Positions 34,515 through 46,530 of a DNA stretch of 58,675 nucleotides are shown piece after piece (positions within the stretch are counted from its first letter, which is position 1; each line of letters opens with the position of its first letter). The notes under the pieces are model-generated. The model ran no database searches, was not told the DNA's origin, and saw nothing but the letters and a program-made list of their open reading frames with translations. The DNA is from Stramonita haemastoma. Lineage: Eukaryota > Mollusca > Gastropoda > Neogastropoda > Muricidae. The position numbers and the translations under genes were made by a program. The stretch lies in contig CM060342.1 of NCBI GenBank assembly GCA_030674155.1, forward strand, positions 16,814,938 through 16,873,612. Reading direction: 5' to 3'.

Positions 34515-35105
34515 TTCCAAAGCTAGCTCTAAGGTTCACCAATGGCGAGATTTTACATATTAGACTTTTTGCCCATTTATTTAATTTATTTATTCTTTTA
34601 TATCGAGGATAATGGAATACACACTCATGTGCTTTTTTTTTTGCTTTTTTTTTTTAACATCTAGTTCCCATTTGTATGCGATTATGTAATATTTTTTATT
34701 TGTTCACACCGGTACACAATGGCTTACTATTTAGAAAAACGGAATAGGTACTTGTGCTCAAGATGTTCTGCATGCATTTGCACATGAAGCCTTGGTTTAT
34801 AGTCTCATCCATCACTAAGGTAGCCACATTCTGACTGCAGGGATGATGTCAACATGATGTAAGTGTTGTTTGAATTTGTCGCCTGTTACTATGGCCCAGT
34901 CTTCTAAAGACAGAATGGGTTTTAACATAATATGTGCAAGATATTCGGCATATACTTGTACACAGGATTTCATCTAAAAGGACATTCAGGGGAGAGGGGT
35001 TGATACTGATGTTTACTCCACAAGAAAAATCCCCTGGAATGGGTGGCTTAAACTTTGGCTATTGAACTGCAGACTCAAAGCTCCTACCACCAGGCTACCC
35101 CCCCC
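34515..35105 (-). mobile_element. nested SINE-A copies
   Basis: Complementary tail 1 (CTAAGGTTCACCAATGGCGA) begins at 34530, is interrupted at about 34580 by a tail 2 copy (TTATATCGAGGATAATGGAA to TAGTCTCATCC), and resumes at 34818 with CACTAAGGTAGCCACATTCT. It runs to a head complement at 35095 (CCACCAGGCTACC). Confidence 0.7.
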
Positions 35106-36103
35106 CCCCCCCCCCCATGTTAGATGACCTCCCCCACTAAGCAATCATGTTTTTTGTTTTGGGGTTTATTTTTTTAATTAATTAATTTGTTCTCACACAG
35201 CTCTTCTCCTTTAACTCCCCAAGGAGTCGTTGGGGCACTGCACTCAATTTTCCAGACCGTGTGTTTTCAGCAAGTTGAACCTGGCGGATCGGAACCCATA
35301 CCTCTCTAGGTACAGGGTGCATGCTGGGTATATTTGTGTTTTTGTAATCCAGTGAAAGCTGACATGATTTATAGGATTTTTTTTTTTACGCATCAAGAGC
35401 AGTCTATCACTGACAATCTTGGATACAAGCAATAAGTTGCAATGAAATAATGAAAACACTGAAATGATTTTGTGTCATCTCCAACATGATAGTGTTCAAA
35501 TTAATTATTAGCGCTAATTTTCTCTTCCACAAACCACACATTGGAACAGATCTGCCATTCTTAACACATCCTGGGTGTTTTCATTGATCAGATTCTTATT
35601 ATTTTATAAAAAACATATTTAAAAGTTATTAATTTTTTTAAAAACATTTTTTGGCTACAGCCCTGACGAACTCTCTCTCTTGTGCTGCAAATTTATGACT
35701 ATTGATACATCTCCAATCTGTTTTCATGAGATTCTTCAAGTTCAATTCTGTTTGCCTTGTGGATAGCTGTGTTCAGCAACTGATCATCATATCTGGTTGT
35801 TTTATTATTATTATTATTATTTTTTTTTTCAATACCTGTTTGTTAAATATATTGTCTGCAGAACTAAATTATATGGCCTACACACCTTTCCCAAGTATCT
35901 TCCTCTTTGAATGCACTGCCCTCCTGTGTTTCTTTCTCATTCTCTTTACCCTCCTCTCTTTCAAATATTTTTTCAACTGTCTTGTGTTTGAGCTCTCCTC
36001 TCGAGCCATCCAATGTTTGTTGTCAATGTGTGTTAAGTGTGTAGCTTTGTCTTTACCTTTACCTTTATTGGTTTTTTGCTCTATGTGTGTTGTGTGTGGT
36101 GTG

Positions 36104-36134
<31 letters not shown>

Positions 36135-36177
36135 TGTGTGTGAGTGAGTGAGAGAGAGAGAGTGTGTGAGTGTGTTT

Positions 36178-36435
36178 ATTTATTCTTTTATTTCAAGGAT
36201 AATGGAATATGCACTCATGTTCTTTTTTTTTTTTACACCCAGTCCCTGTATGTATGCAGTTTTGTACATTTTGTTATCCATTCCTACTGTCATACAACGG
36301 CCTACTCTTCCGAATAGTGGAATCAGGAATGGGTTTTGAGGTGTGTGCAAGATGTTCTGTGTGCATTCGCACACGGGACCTTGGTTTATCCTCCTTAGGA
36401 TTTTTGGAGGCAGTGGAGTCGGCACTCATGTTAAA
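36178..36435 (-). mobile_element. SINE-A tail 2 copy, head missing
   Basis: TTTCAAGGATAATGGAATAT, CATGTTC, CCCAGTCCCTGTATGTATGC, GGCCTACTCTTCCGAATAG, GGACCTTGGTTTATCC and GGCAGTGGAGTCGGCACTC, all complementary to tail 2 and body. Open frames here are SINE plus microsatellite. Confidence 0.78.
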
Positions 36436-36724
36436 TCCAGAGTGTGTGTTTGTGTTTGTGTTTCAATCAATCAATCAATCAATTTTATTTCCAGATGGTA
36501 CATTGAGTAGCAGCGATCTGCTTTTTTCATCAAGCATCTGTGTTTGTGTGTGTGTGTGTGCATGTATGTGTGCGTGCGTGCATATGTGTGTGTGCATGCA
36601 TGAGAGAGTGACAGAGAGAGAGAGAGACAGAGAGAGAGACAGAGACAGAGAGGGGACAGAGAGAGAATTAAGTGATTTCTACAAATTAATTCTGCATTTT
36701 GTTGTACATTTTGGCTGATGTGAA

Positions 36725-37180
36725 CACCACCCAAGGCTTTTTGTATTCATGAGGACAGGTGTTCTAAACATTCTTTATCATTTTCATAATGAAGAGCCTG
36801 CCAAGCGTGAGGAGATGTTTGACACTGGATCTTCCCTCTCTTCTCTGTGTTCCCTCACTGGGTGGGGGGTGGGGGGTTTCTGATGTCTTGTGCTTGTAAC
36901 TCTGCAGGAGGTCTGCCTCCTGGCCTCAGCTGACACATTCAGACTTCAGAGCTCAGCTGATTCTTGTGTACAGGATGCATGCTGGGTATGTTCGTGTTTC
37001 CGTAACTCACCAGACACTGATATGAATTATAGAATTCTGCATGTGTATACAGATGGATGATGGGAATCTAGGCACTGGCAGGTCTAAATCTGAAGTTGAC
37101 CTGGGAGATGATAAAAGTCTCCACCTTTAACTCACCAGACACGGCTGCCGAGATTGACCCTTCACTTCGTTGACTTACTG
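36725..37180 (-). mobile_element. SINE-D copy 3
   Basis: CTGGCCTCAGCTGACACATT, GATGCATGCTGGGTATGTTC, GGCACTGGCAGGTCTAAATC and CACCAGACACGGCTGCCGAG match the other SINE-D copies. The tRNA-like head is decayed. Confidence 0.65.
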
Positions 37181-38510
37181 TCAGTTTCACACATTTTTTT
37201 TTTCACTACCAAGAAGTAGCAAGAGCGCAAGGAGAAAAAAAAACACATCTGGAAATAGATTTGGTATAACTGGGAACAGAGAGAGGAATGGAGGGAACTG
37301 GTTGTCAAGTCTTCAGGGGTGCCCCATGGTTGCAAGAATAAGGGATAGATAGAACTGGGACTGAAAAAAATTGCATGATCATTATGAATTAAAATGCATA
37401 GTTTCTACAGTGTGAATCGTGGCGTTTACTGCACAAAACCAGTGGCGGAGTTTGTGTGAAACATGTGAGATAGTTGTTAGTTATGCCTGGTCAGAACAGA
37501 ATGCGCACACATCTGCTATATTATATAACAAACGCAGCAACACAAGACAGGTTTGCTTTTCAAATCATATATTGACACCACACACAACTGACAGATATAT
37601 AATGTAAAATTCAGAGATCAGGTTACAATGCAGAGTATCAAAATTTTTTCTTCTTGTATTCCTAAAAAAAAAAAAAAAATTACACTGCAACCACAAGGAA
37701 AGAAAAAAGAAAAAGAAAAAAGGGAATAAATATCCACCAAAATCCTTTTGCTGCTCCTCCTATTGTAAACATGCACCCCCCCCCCAAAAAAAAAAAAAAA
37801 AAAAATCCAATAATTTGTTCTCCCCACTTTTCTATTACTGTATTAATTAAAGAAAATGTATTTTTCATATTGGAAAAAAAAGATAGTTTATATCCTCTTT
37901 TTCAAACAGAGGGATATTTCTGTTGTAGAAAGTTGCTGCTATCATGAAATCATGGTTTTCACATGACTCAACCACACAGCTTCTTCTGTTAAGTCTTTCT
38001 TCTTCTCCCTGTAACTTTATGGGGCTCATTAGGCCACTGCACTGTAGAGCTATTCACCAAATTCCTCCACACAAAGGAGGAAATTGATGTCTCTGCGGAA
38101 TGAAATGCATGTTTTCTTGGTGAATTGCCTTCCAAACTTGTCTCCTAAATTTTTCATTTGGGGAATAATAATCTTCTTGATATTCCTCTCTGGTTTCCTT
38201 CTTTTTCTCTTTAAATTCCTACGTTTTTATCCAGACATAAATTACAGCTGCCAAAAATAACCACACGACAGATGGCAAAATATATTTTTTGGCGTAAAAA
38301 AAAAAAATTCAGATGTAAAGCCCGAAAGGTGTTAATCTTTATAATAGGCTGGTAATTGTGCTGTTATCTAGTATGTAGATACCTGTGTCTTTATTATAAT
38401 ACAGGATAGCTTAGCAAAATAGTCTGCTCTCTCAAACAATCTTACAAATTAAAAAAAAAATATCAAAAAAGTAAAAGACTTAATTCCAGAAATATTCTTC
38501 AAATACGATT
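37180..38510. other. AT-rich stretch without recognised gene
   Basis: Short frames, A and T runs and no recognisable domain or repeat except homopolymers. Nothing further is supported. Confidence 0.5.
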
Positions 38511-38516
38511 TAGAGT

Positions 38517-38796
38517 GCGCGCTGTAGTCTAGTGGTTAGGGCGTTGGACTCGTAATCTAAAGGTTGCGGGTTCGATCCCAGCTTCGGCTATGGCGTTGTG
38601 CCCTTGGAAAAGGCACTTTACGGCTATTTTCTCACCCACCCAGGTGTAAAAGGGTACCAACCTTGTGTTGGGTTAACCCTGCGATAGACTGGCGTCTATC
38701 CAGGGGGAGTCTATGGCTCTCAGTCGCTTATGCCACAGAAACCGGATAAGCACCGGCCTGATGAGCCTTAGCTCGGGACAGACTTTAACTTTAACG
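38517..38796 (+). mobile_element. SINE-B copy, intergenic
   Basis: Full-length SINE-B. The head folds into a tRNA-like anticodon arm (TTGGA, loop CTCGTAA, TCTAA), giving a CGT anticodon as in tRNA-Thr, with B box GGTTCGATCCC at 38569-38579. The 3' end is GGGACAGACTTTAACTTTAA. Flanks CGATTTAGAGT and CGTTTTAGAGT look like an 11-bp target duplication with one mismatch. Confidence 0.88.
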
Positions 38797-39524
38797 TTTT
38801 AGAGTATCTCATTCTAAACCCCTCCCCCAAAAAGAAAAAAAAAAGAGAAAAAACCCCACCAAAAAACACCTCATACCACCTGTAAAAACCTTCATCCTTC
38901 CTTAACAAATGCCTGTATACTGTTTATGAATGACAGGAGTAGAAAAATTTCCGCAAAAACTGACATTTCATTCCAAACTTCTTTTTAACACACAAGAGCT
39001 GATTGGACACATCCACCATGATGGTGGCTGATTCAGCAAAGAACATTTCTGATTGGTTGATGTCAACACAATATCAAGGACTTTCTTTCTTTCTTTAGTT
39101 TTCAGTTACCTATGAAGCAGAATCATTTCCAGGTAAGCAGACCATGATTTCAATCCCCCCCCCCCTACCCTAAAAAAAATAACCAAACAAACCCCCCCCC
39201 ATGATTTCAGAACACGAGGAGTAAAAATTTCAAAGAATGCTTGCAAATGTGTTGATTCCATAATTATTTTCCCTTCTCAGTCCCAATTGATTTTGACTGT
39301 TTGCTCATGCTTTACTACCAGATGAAAATAATCATCCTCAAAATCTTTTGCGGAATCCTTGGAAGTGTCCTGTCTTCAACCAAACACTACACAGCACCAC
39401 TAAAAAAAATCAGATAATGGAAAATTTTTTTTCTGAATCTTGACTGACTCCACATTCATATAATTTTCTTCAATACTGTACCAACCAAGCTAACCAGGTT
39501 TTCATTAGGTTTTCGCGTAAAAAA
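38797..39524. other. AT-rich stretch without recognised gene
   Basis: Stops in all frames, with A and C runs (39157-39200). No recognisable repeat family. Confidence 0.45.
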
Positions 39525-39640
39525 AATCAAATCCCGATTTTCTCCAAGTTAAGATGTGCCTACTTTCGTGGTGGGCAAAAACAGTTGCAGCAAAAATCTC
39601 ACCATTGGTGAACCTCATAGTTCCAGCTGAGGAATGAAAA
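39525..39640 (-). mobile_element. SINE-A tail 1 fragment
   Basis: Complement of tail 1: CCTACTTTCGTGGTGGGC, then AAAATCTCACCATTGGTGAA and CCTCATAGTTCCAGCTGAGG. As written on the plus strand this last part is in tail orientation while the first is mixed, so the strand is uncertain. Confidence 0.45.
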
Positions 39641-39667
39641 CAAAAAACCTTCACCCTGATTTTACAA

Positions 39668-39743
39668 TCCAGCCAGATCAAATTGTTCACAGCTGATGAA
39701 CTCTGTCCAGCCAGATCAAATTGTTCACAGCTGATGAACTCTG
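39668..39743. repeat. 38-bp perfect tandem duplication
   Basis: CCAGCCAGATCAAATTGTTC plus ACAGCTGATGAACTCTGT occurs twice without a mismatch, indicating a recent event. Confidence 0.95.
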
Positions 39744-41096
39744 TCCAAGCTTTTAACAAATCAAACCAATTCTTGCTGTTTATACTCATCACATAACATC
39801 TTGTACACAGCCAATCAGATCAAACCAGATCAGCCAATCAAATCACACTAAGCTGGTTTTTTTTCAACTTTTCTTTAGCACGGCCTTGAAAACCAGCCCC
39901 AAAAAAAAAACACAATTCATTTCAAACTGTAAGAGAAAAAAAAAACTTGCATGCAAAGAGACTATTTAATTTAATTGTCACATGTATATACCTTATACTG
40001 AGAATATGTAACCAATAATATTCCTGTCAACAACAGATACATGCTGTCCATTACAATAATTATAAATATTATATTAAGTGAATTTTGTCGGACATCTAGG
40101 ATACACACATAATTATTTCATTAAATATTGGGGGTGTAATGCATTTTTCAGTACATTCATGGCTTTCTTTGTACATACACAATGGCAAATGTGTGGCTTT
40201 GTAATGTTTCTGATGCAGAAATATATAAAAATCAAAATCCATGTCTGAACTTATCATTACCAAACACGCTTTGCGCAAGCACATATATATTCTTTCTGTT
40301 TTTTCTTTCAATTAAAAAAAAAAAAACACAACAAAAAAAGTTTCCATAAAGAGTTGACTTTTTTTATCTTATATTTTTTAAAACACACATCTTTAAGCAG
40401 TCATAACCTCTACTTCATACAGCTTCTTATACTGTTCTGTACAAACCTGACTACAGTCTTTACTTCCTTTTAAAAAAAATATTAAAAAATGTCCTGTTAC
40501 ACATAATGCATGCATACATGTACACAGCATGTCATAGGCAAGTGGCCACACACATGTCCACACATCATTTCTCCTCCTTCTGATAAAGAGTACAGACATC
40601 AATCCAATTTTCCTACAGTGTACAGATATATAATCTATTCTCCTTTGATTGGTCCCAAAAAGAATGATCAGCGTATTACAATACATGACATCAAGAAACA
40701 CGTTTCAACATAACACAACAAAAAATTAACAGAAGTAAAAGAGTAACAGAATGATTGATGATAGTGTATTTACTATAGTATTGATCAGCACTCTGGTGAA
40801 CCAACAATGATATAAAAAAATTAACAGCAGGACAGAATCAGCAACATGCATGCATACCCTACTCACACCAGACCTGCCAACCCAAGCAAAACGAGAAGCC
40901 AAAATCTATAACTGTAGTTCTTGGAGACTTGCATCTCATGAGATTGATTACTGTGATAGGGGTCTGTGTTTGTAACATTAAAAATCATTCTTATCATCTT
41001 TTGATGGCCTGAATTGTGGTTTTGATTCTTTGGTTTCATTATGCTTTCAGAAATTTTGTACATTATATAACACTATTTTATGAGTATGACAGTAAG

Positions 41097-41098
<2 letters not shown>

Positions 41099-41170
<72 letters not shown>

Positions 41171-41179
41171 AATAGACTC

Positions 41180-41257
<78 letters not shown>
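41099..41257. repeat. (GT)n then (GA)n microsatellite
   Basis: About 35 GT repeats, GAATAGACTCATACA, then about 37 GA repeats. Together with GA repeats at 41597-41636 it brackets a SINE-A insertion. Confidence 0.97.
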
Positions 41258-41258
<1 letters not shown>

Positions 41259-41261
41259 CTT

Positions 41262-41598
41262 TTATATCGAGGATAACAGAATAAGCAATCATGTGCTTTT
41301 TTTCATCCGGTCCCCGTGTGTAAGCAGTTTTGTAAATATTGTCATCTGTTCCACCGGCATTCGATGGCCTACTCTTACGAAAAGCGGAACAAGGGGAGAT
41401 GTTGTATAACGTGTGCGCAAGATGTTCTGCGTGCTTTCACACACGGGGTCTCGGTTTACAGTCTCATCCGAAGGACATTTGGGGAGAGTGGATCAGCACT
41501 GATGTTAACTCCAGGAGAAAAAATCTCCTCGACCGGACTCGAACCCGGGTCGTCAAATTGCCAGCGCAATGTTCTGACCACTAGGCTATCTGCCCCCG
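41262..41598 (-). mobile_element. SINE-A, best preserved full-length copy (tail 2)
   Basis: On the minus strand: head GATAGCCTAGTGGTCAGAAC, B box GGTTCGAGTCC (41535-41545, a perfect RNA polymerase III match), GGAGTTAACATCAGTGCTGA, GAGACTGTAAACCGAGACCC, GAACATCTTGCGCACACG, AAGAGTAGGCCATCG and the tail 2 end ATGATTGCTTATTCTG with TATAAAAGAAT. It is CpG-rich relative to other copies and sits within a GA microsatellite, so it is probably the youngest copy. Confidence 0.9.
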
Positions 41599-41603
41599 AG
41601 AGA

Positions 41604-41639
<36 letters not shown>

Positions 41640-41641
<2 letters not shown>

Positions 41642-42130
41642 GTTGAATTTCTCTGTCCTGGAGGAAAAAAACCCGGCACATATCTCGTTCGCGCCGGTGA
41701 CTTTACAGCTAAGAACTTGACCGTTTTTGTTACGCTAAGCTTCGCTAGAATGTCAAAATGTACCGAAGACGAAGTCAAAACCAAATGCAGTACCTACCTG
41801 TTTGTGAGCGATGCGATTTCAGCGCCATGAATTCCAGAGTATGGTTGTCATTCGGTTTAAAACACTAAGGTTTTTGTTGGTTTCTGTGCTAAAGTTGAAG
41901 ATTTTGTTTCTGATTACATCTTCATTTCTTAATTTGACTGGACGAGTCCAAATTTGACGTAATTTTATGCGTGAACTGTTGGAGTTTCACTTTCGACCTG
42001 TTTTCTCGTGAGGTCTCGCTGTGTCACGCGGAGATGGGAAGTAATCCGTATTGAAGAGTTACATCCCTTGCATTGTTTTTATGCGAAGGTTGCACACAAC
42101 GGTTAGATTCTGGCGCGTTTCCTTCTATTT
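41640..42130. promoter_or_regulatory. CpG-denser unique region, possible promoter
   Basis: CG dinucleotides are visibly frequent (CTCGTTCGCGCCGG, GTTACGCTAAGCTTCGC, GAGCGATGCGATTTCAGCGC, CACGCGGAG) compared with the surrounding tens of kilobases. There is no repeat family. On the minus strand an ATG at 41828 opens MALKSHRSQT and meets a CAG/GTAGGT donor. Confidence 0.3.
41798..41828 (-). CDS. candidate first coding exon (minus strand)
   Basis: ATTCATGGCGCTGAAATC gives an ATG in fair context, ten codons (MALKSHRSQT) and then CAG followed by GTAGGTA. It lies in the CpG-denser region. No downstream partner with compatible phase was found, so it may be chance. Confidence 0.2.
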
Positions 42131-43601
42131 TCATATCTGACTCTTGCATTAGTACTGCACGTACTAAGAAATCCAAAGAAATAAAAACCACTTTTTGTTG
42201 AAATCTAGCCCCTGAATCAAAACTCACGATAATATGAACAAATTTGGTAGGCTTGAACTTTTTATTTTTTCCAACAAACACTGTCCCCCCTCAGTCCTTT
42301 ATTGTCTGTTAGCTGCCTCACCACACTATGCATGCGCGGGGTCAACACAGTAGGAACACAAGCAATCCTCATTTGATCATTTCCAACTGTCTTATCACTA
42401 CCTGGTGTTAATCTATGGCCTCAACCCTTAAAACAAGCACACTGCATTTTTTCATACTTTTAAAATCGGTGAAAACACCAAACATGTTTCCTACTGCCAC
42501 TCTATACAAGATGCAGCATGGCCCTGCAAGATAACCCCTTTGTTAAAAGAATGTTTTCCTTTCCTATCTCTTTGAGTTCAACCCCTCCCCCTTCTTTTTC
42601 TTCAAAATTTCACCCCCCCCCCCCCCTTTCACTATATTTGTGGTCAATATTTCGTAAGAATACGAAAAAAATTGTAGGGTTGGCAGATCAATTGGCATAC
42701 ACCACAAACACACATACACACACACTCTTGGCTTCAATCTCTACACAGATTTCACAACACATCTTTTATTGTTTGTTTTGCTTGTTGCTTTTGTTGTGTG
42801 TTTTTTTTTTTAACATAATATCATACCTTACAAAGCATTTATTTCTTTAGGATTACAAATATGCTAGGCAAGAATATGGAACCTGCAGAAAGATTACTAG
42901 AACATGATCTATGTTCCACTGATGGTTTACAATCATAAAAAAAAGTCTTTTTTTTTTCTTGCTGTTGTTAATCGACAAGCTTTTGTTTCATTTTGTTCTA
43001 AACATTATCATGATCTATTCACACATGGTTTTATGAATTGAATCAGTGAAACAAAGAAAAAAAGAAAACAGCCACACAAAACCCCCCTTTCTTTAGTAAA
43101 TATATATATTTCTTTTTTAGGTGAAAGATTAAGTACTTTAACTTGCATTATTGTTGCAGTCTCACATGCTGATAAAGACACCCCCCCCCCCCCCCCCAAA
43201 AAAAAAAAAAAAGACATTATTCACATGGATGATGAAATAAAACAAATAATGGAGGGGAAAAAAACAACCAACAAAAAAAAACACCCAACAACTGACCTAT
43301 CAACCCCCCCCCCCCCCCCTCCAAAAATGCAAACCCACAATGAAAAATTGGTAGGTTATTTCAAAACATTCTAAAAACTTCCTCTTCTTCTGCACAAGAA
43401 GATGTTACTGAATAACAAACTGTTACATCATATAACATCCAAGTCCATCTCACCCAGTAGCCACATTGTGCTGTGTTCGAAACTGAAAAGAATGCCACAC
43501 ACACCGATCTGCATCTTCATGCACTTCAGATAAACACAGACCGTCCTCTCCTGTACCTGAGGTAGCATGCCTCAAATATCAATTGGCAACCAGACCATTA
43601 C

Positions 43602-43731
<130 letters not shown>

Positions 43732-44057
43732 ATTTACAGATTTTCTTTTTAATTCAAAAAGAATGGAGTTGAATTATGAACTAATTTCATGTTGCAGTCC
43801 AATAAAAATCTGCTATTTTGAATCTGACTGAAAACATAACATAATAATCAGAGATAAGCTTTTCATACTTTCTAATAAAAATCATAGATCAGAGCAGTAT
43901 CAGCATCAAAAATAGTTTGTAACAAATACAGAAAAAAACTGTCATCACCATCTTCATTTTGAACATTTCTATAACACTTCAGCACACATAAACAAACAAC
44001 TTAAATAAAACAAAACAAAAAAAACCCCAACCAGATCTGAGAGAAGTAAACTGAACA

Positions 44058-44114
44058 AACACACACACACACACACACACACATAGTCTCACACACATAG
44101 TCTCACACACACAC

Positions 44115-44179
<65 letters not shown>

Positions 44180-44191
44180 CACACACACACA
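44058..44191. repeat. (CA)n microsatellite, interrupted
   Basis: Several CA blocks separated by ATAGTCTCACACA and ACAACACA; the longest block has about 30 repeats. Confidence 0.96.
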
Positions 44192-45218
44192 GCAACAGCA
44201 ACAGCAACCAAAGTAGACATCAAACAGTACAAAAATCAGTATCACAACAAACAAGAAAACCAAAATTAAAGTCACAAAACGAGGTAATCATCGAAATAAA
44301 CTTTTAGCACCTTGTTCAGTGATCTAAGTCATTACCATCCTGCCACTCACCGAATCAAACTCAGCCAACATCGCCCAGACTTTCCTATCTACTCAACCTC
44401 AATTCAGAAGAAAAAAAAAATCCCCCCCCCCCCCCCCAAAATCAAAATTTTATTTCCTCTAGCAGCTGGTTAGCACATGATAATACTTAAAACAAAAAAA
44501 GTTTTCATTAAGAATTTATGAATAGTACAAAATGTTGAATTTTGTTAATAAAAGAAACAAATCTATCTGCCATGTTCCCACAGTTTCGATTCACTTCATC
44601 GATATTTTCCTGGGCCGAGGCAGACCTCCTGCACAGTTAACAGCACAGGAGAAAACCAGGCACTGCGTTTCTCAACCGGTAAGGGAATGAAGACGTGAAT
44701 TTATCCCCCCAAAAATTAAAAGAATTGAACAATACAGCCATTTGTTTCTTTTGTTCATTTTTTTGTTGTTTTTTTTTTGTATGAAGATGGTGAACAGCCA
44801 AAATGAAACGCAGCAAAATTTGATTTAAAAAACAAACAAACCCACAATTGTTTGATTTTTTTTTTCAAAGACAACTCAAGTCCTTACTATTTTACAAAAC
44901 AAAAACAAAACAGTATGAAAAAACAACAAAAAAATCTTTGTGTGCATGTGCGAAAGTGTGCACACTAAGTGTGTGTGTGTGTGTGTTCCGATGACAGATG
45001 TGTTCCGATGCCAGTGGCGATGAAGCACAACACAAGAAACTAACAAACTGCACACGCAAAAAAAACCCCACATGCCACATGATTTGTTGAGGTATGGCAC
45101 ATGATAGATCGATCGATTGACCAGCCACACATTTCATTTCAAGGTGTACCAACCATCTGGAAAGTCAAAACTTAAGGGAAAAAAAACACAACAGTACAGA
45201 CTGAAGGCAGGCACACAT

Positions 45219-45244
45219 GTACACACACACACACGCACGCATGC

Positions 45245-45304
<60 letters not shown>

Positions 45305-45305
45305 A
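45219..45305. repeat. (CA)n microsatellite
   Basis: CA repeats with GCACGCATGCAA interruption followed by about 28 uninterrupted CA units. Confidence 0.96.
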
Positions 45306-46139
45306 CACAACAAAGTCAACAAGACCTTCAGAAATTGCATCAACTCTTACTCGCTGACTCTTCTTGCCCTATCAAATGCAACACACATACCATATCAACC
45401 AAACTTGAACTGTACATATAAATTATGCTCATAAGTGGGATGAAATGGGGGGGGGGGGGGTGTCGGAGAGATAACATAGGAGTATATCGCAAGAAGTGCA
45501 CACACCAATCTGTGATCATTTGTATAAAAAACAACAACACAGGAAGAAAAAAATTCAACCAAGTAAATAAAGATCATATAACATGTTATTCAAAAAGAAA
45601 AAAAAAAACGCAAAAGAACCCAACCAATACCACACAAAATCTTGGTAATATGTTCATATAATATGTCAACATACACACACTGAATAATTACATAGCTGCA
45701 AACTGTAAGATATGGGGTTGGGGGGGGGGGGGGGGTGAGGAGAGGAGGGAAGGGATTTATAAACAAGAAAATATGATGTGAAGAATCCAAGCCATAATAT
45801 TGTGTCCATGTACACAGTGTTTGTTGTTGTTTTTTTTTTTAAATGGTGTCAATGACATTCAGATTATAAAAAACAACCTATCTATTTACATGAAAAGCCC
45901 ACTACACAACAGCCAAAAATTTTAAGAATTTTTATCAAAATTGTGACCCCCAAAATCAGGCTTACAGAATGTTTATAAGAAAGAAAAAACTTCTGCCCCC
46001 CCCCCCCCCCCCCCCTGAATAAACAACAAGCAAAACTGATAAGATCTGCTTCAGACCTGTGAAATATTTAAGAACTGTTAAAGTTTCAACTGGCTGCAAT
46101 ATTAAAAAAACAAACACAACCACAACAAAAAAAATCCTT

Positions 46140-46530
46140 CGAGTTAGAGCGTTGCGCTAATGATCTGACAGCCTGGACTGAGCCTCTAGGGAAACACCCG
46201 TTTTAGGGAATTTTCTCCCGGAGTTAACATCGATACTGACTCCACCCCCCCAGTAGTTCTTTGGACGAGACTGTAAACCAAGGCCTAGTGTGAGAATGCA
46301 CGCAGGACATCTTGCACACATGTTAAAAACCAGTTCGCCTCTTGGAAAAGTAGGCCATTTCCTGCCAGTAAGAACAAATAAACCTCCCCCCTAATCCCAA
46401 AACGCATACAGTGATACACACGTGTTTAGACAGCATACGTTTAGACAGCGTAATGCCACAGGCAACCTTAATGGCAGGTAAAAGTGGTTGTACACGCAAA
46501 ACTCTCACCATTGGTGAACCTCAGATCTAG
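46140..46530 (+). mobile_element. SINE-A copy, tail 1
   Basis: It starts within a truncated head (GAGTTAGAGCGTTGCGC), then GGAGTTAACATCGATACTGA, GAGACTGTAAACCAAGGCC, GGAAAAGTAGGCC, and ends with CTCACCATTGGTGAACCTC. Tail 1 carries a small local duplication, GTTTAGACAGC. Confidence 0.8.

Noticed and set aside
35702..36718. Two open frames of 149 and 169 codons
   Set aside because: They consist of T-rich sequence, GT/GA microsatellites and antisense SINE-A, without domain or codon signature.
38517..38590. tRNA-Thr(CGT) gene
   Set aside because: The head has a tRNA-like anticodon arm and B box, but the acceptor stem is broken (an insertion after CAGC) and it continues into a 200-bp body repeated four times. 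It is a SINE head.
43979..45434. Cys/Val- and Thr/His-repeat peptides
   Set aside because: They are translations of CA/GT microsatellites.
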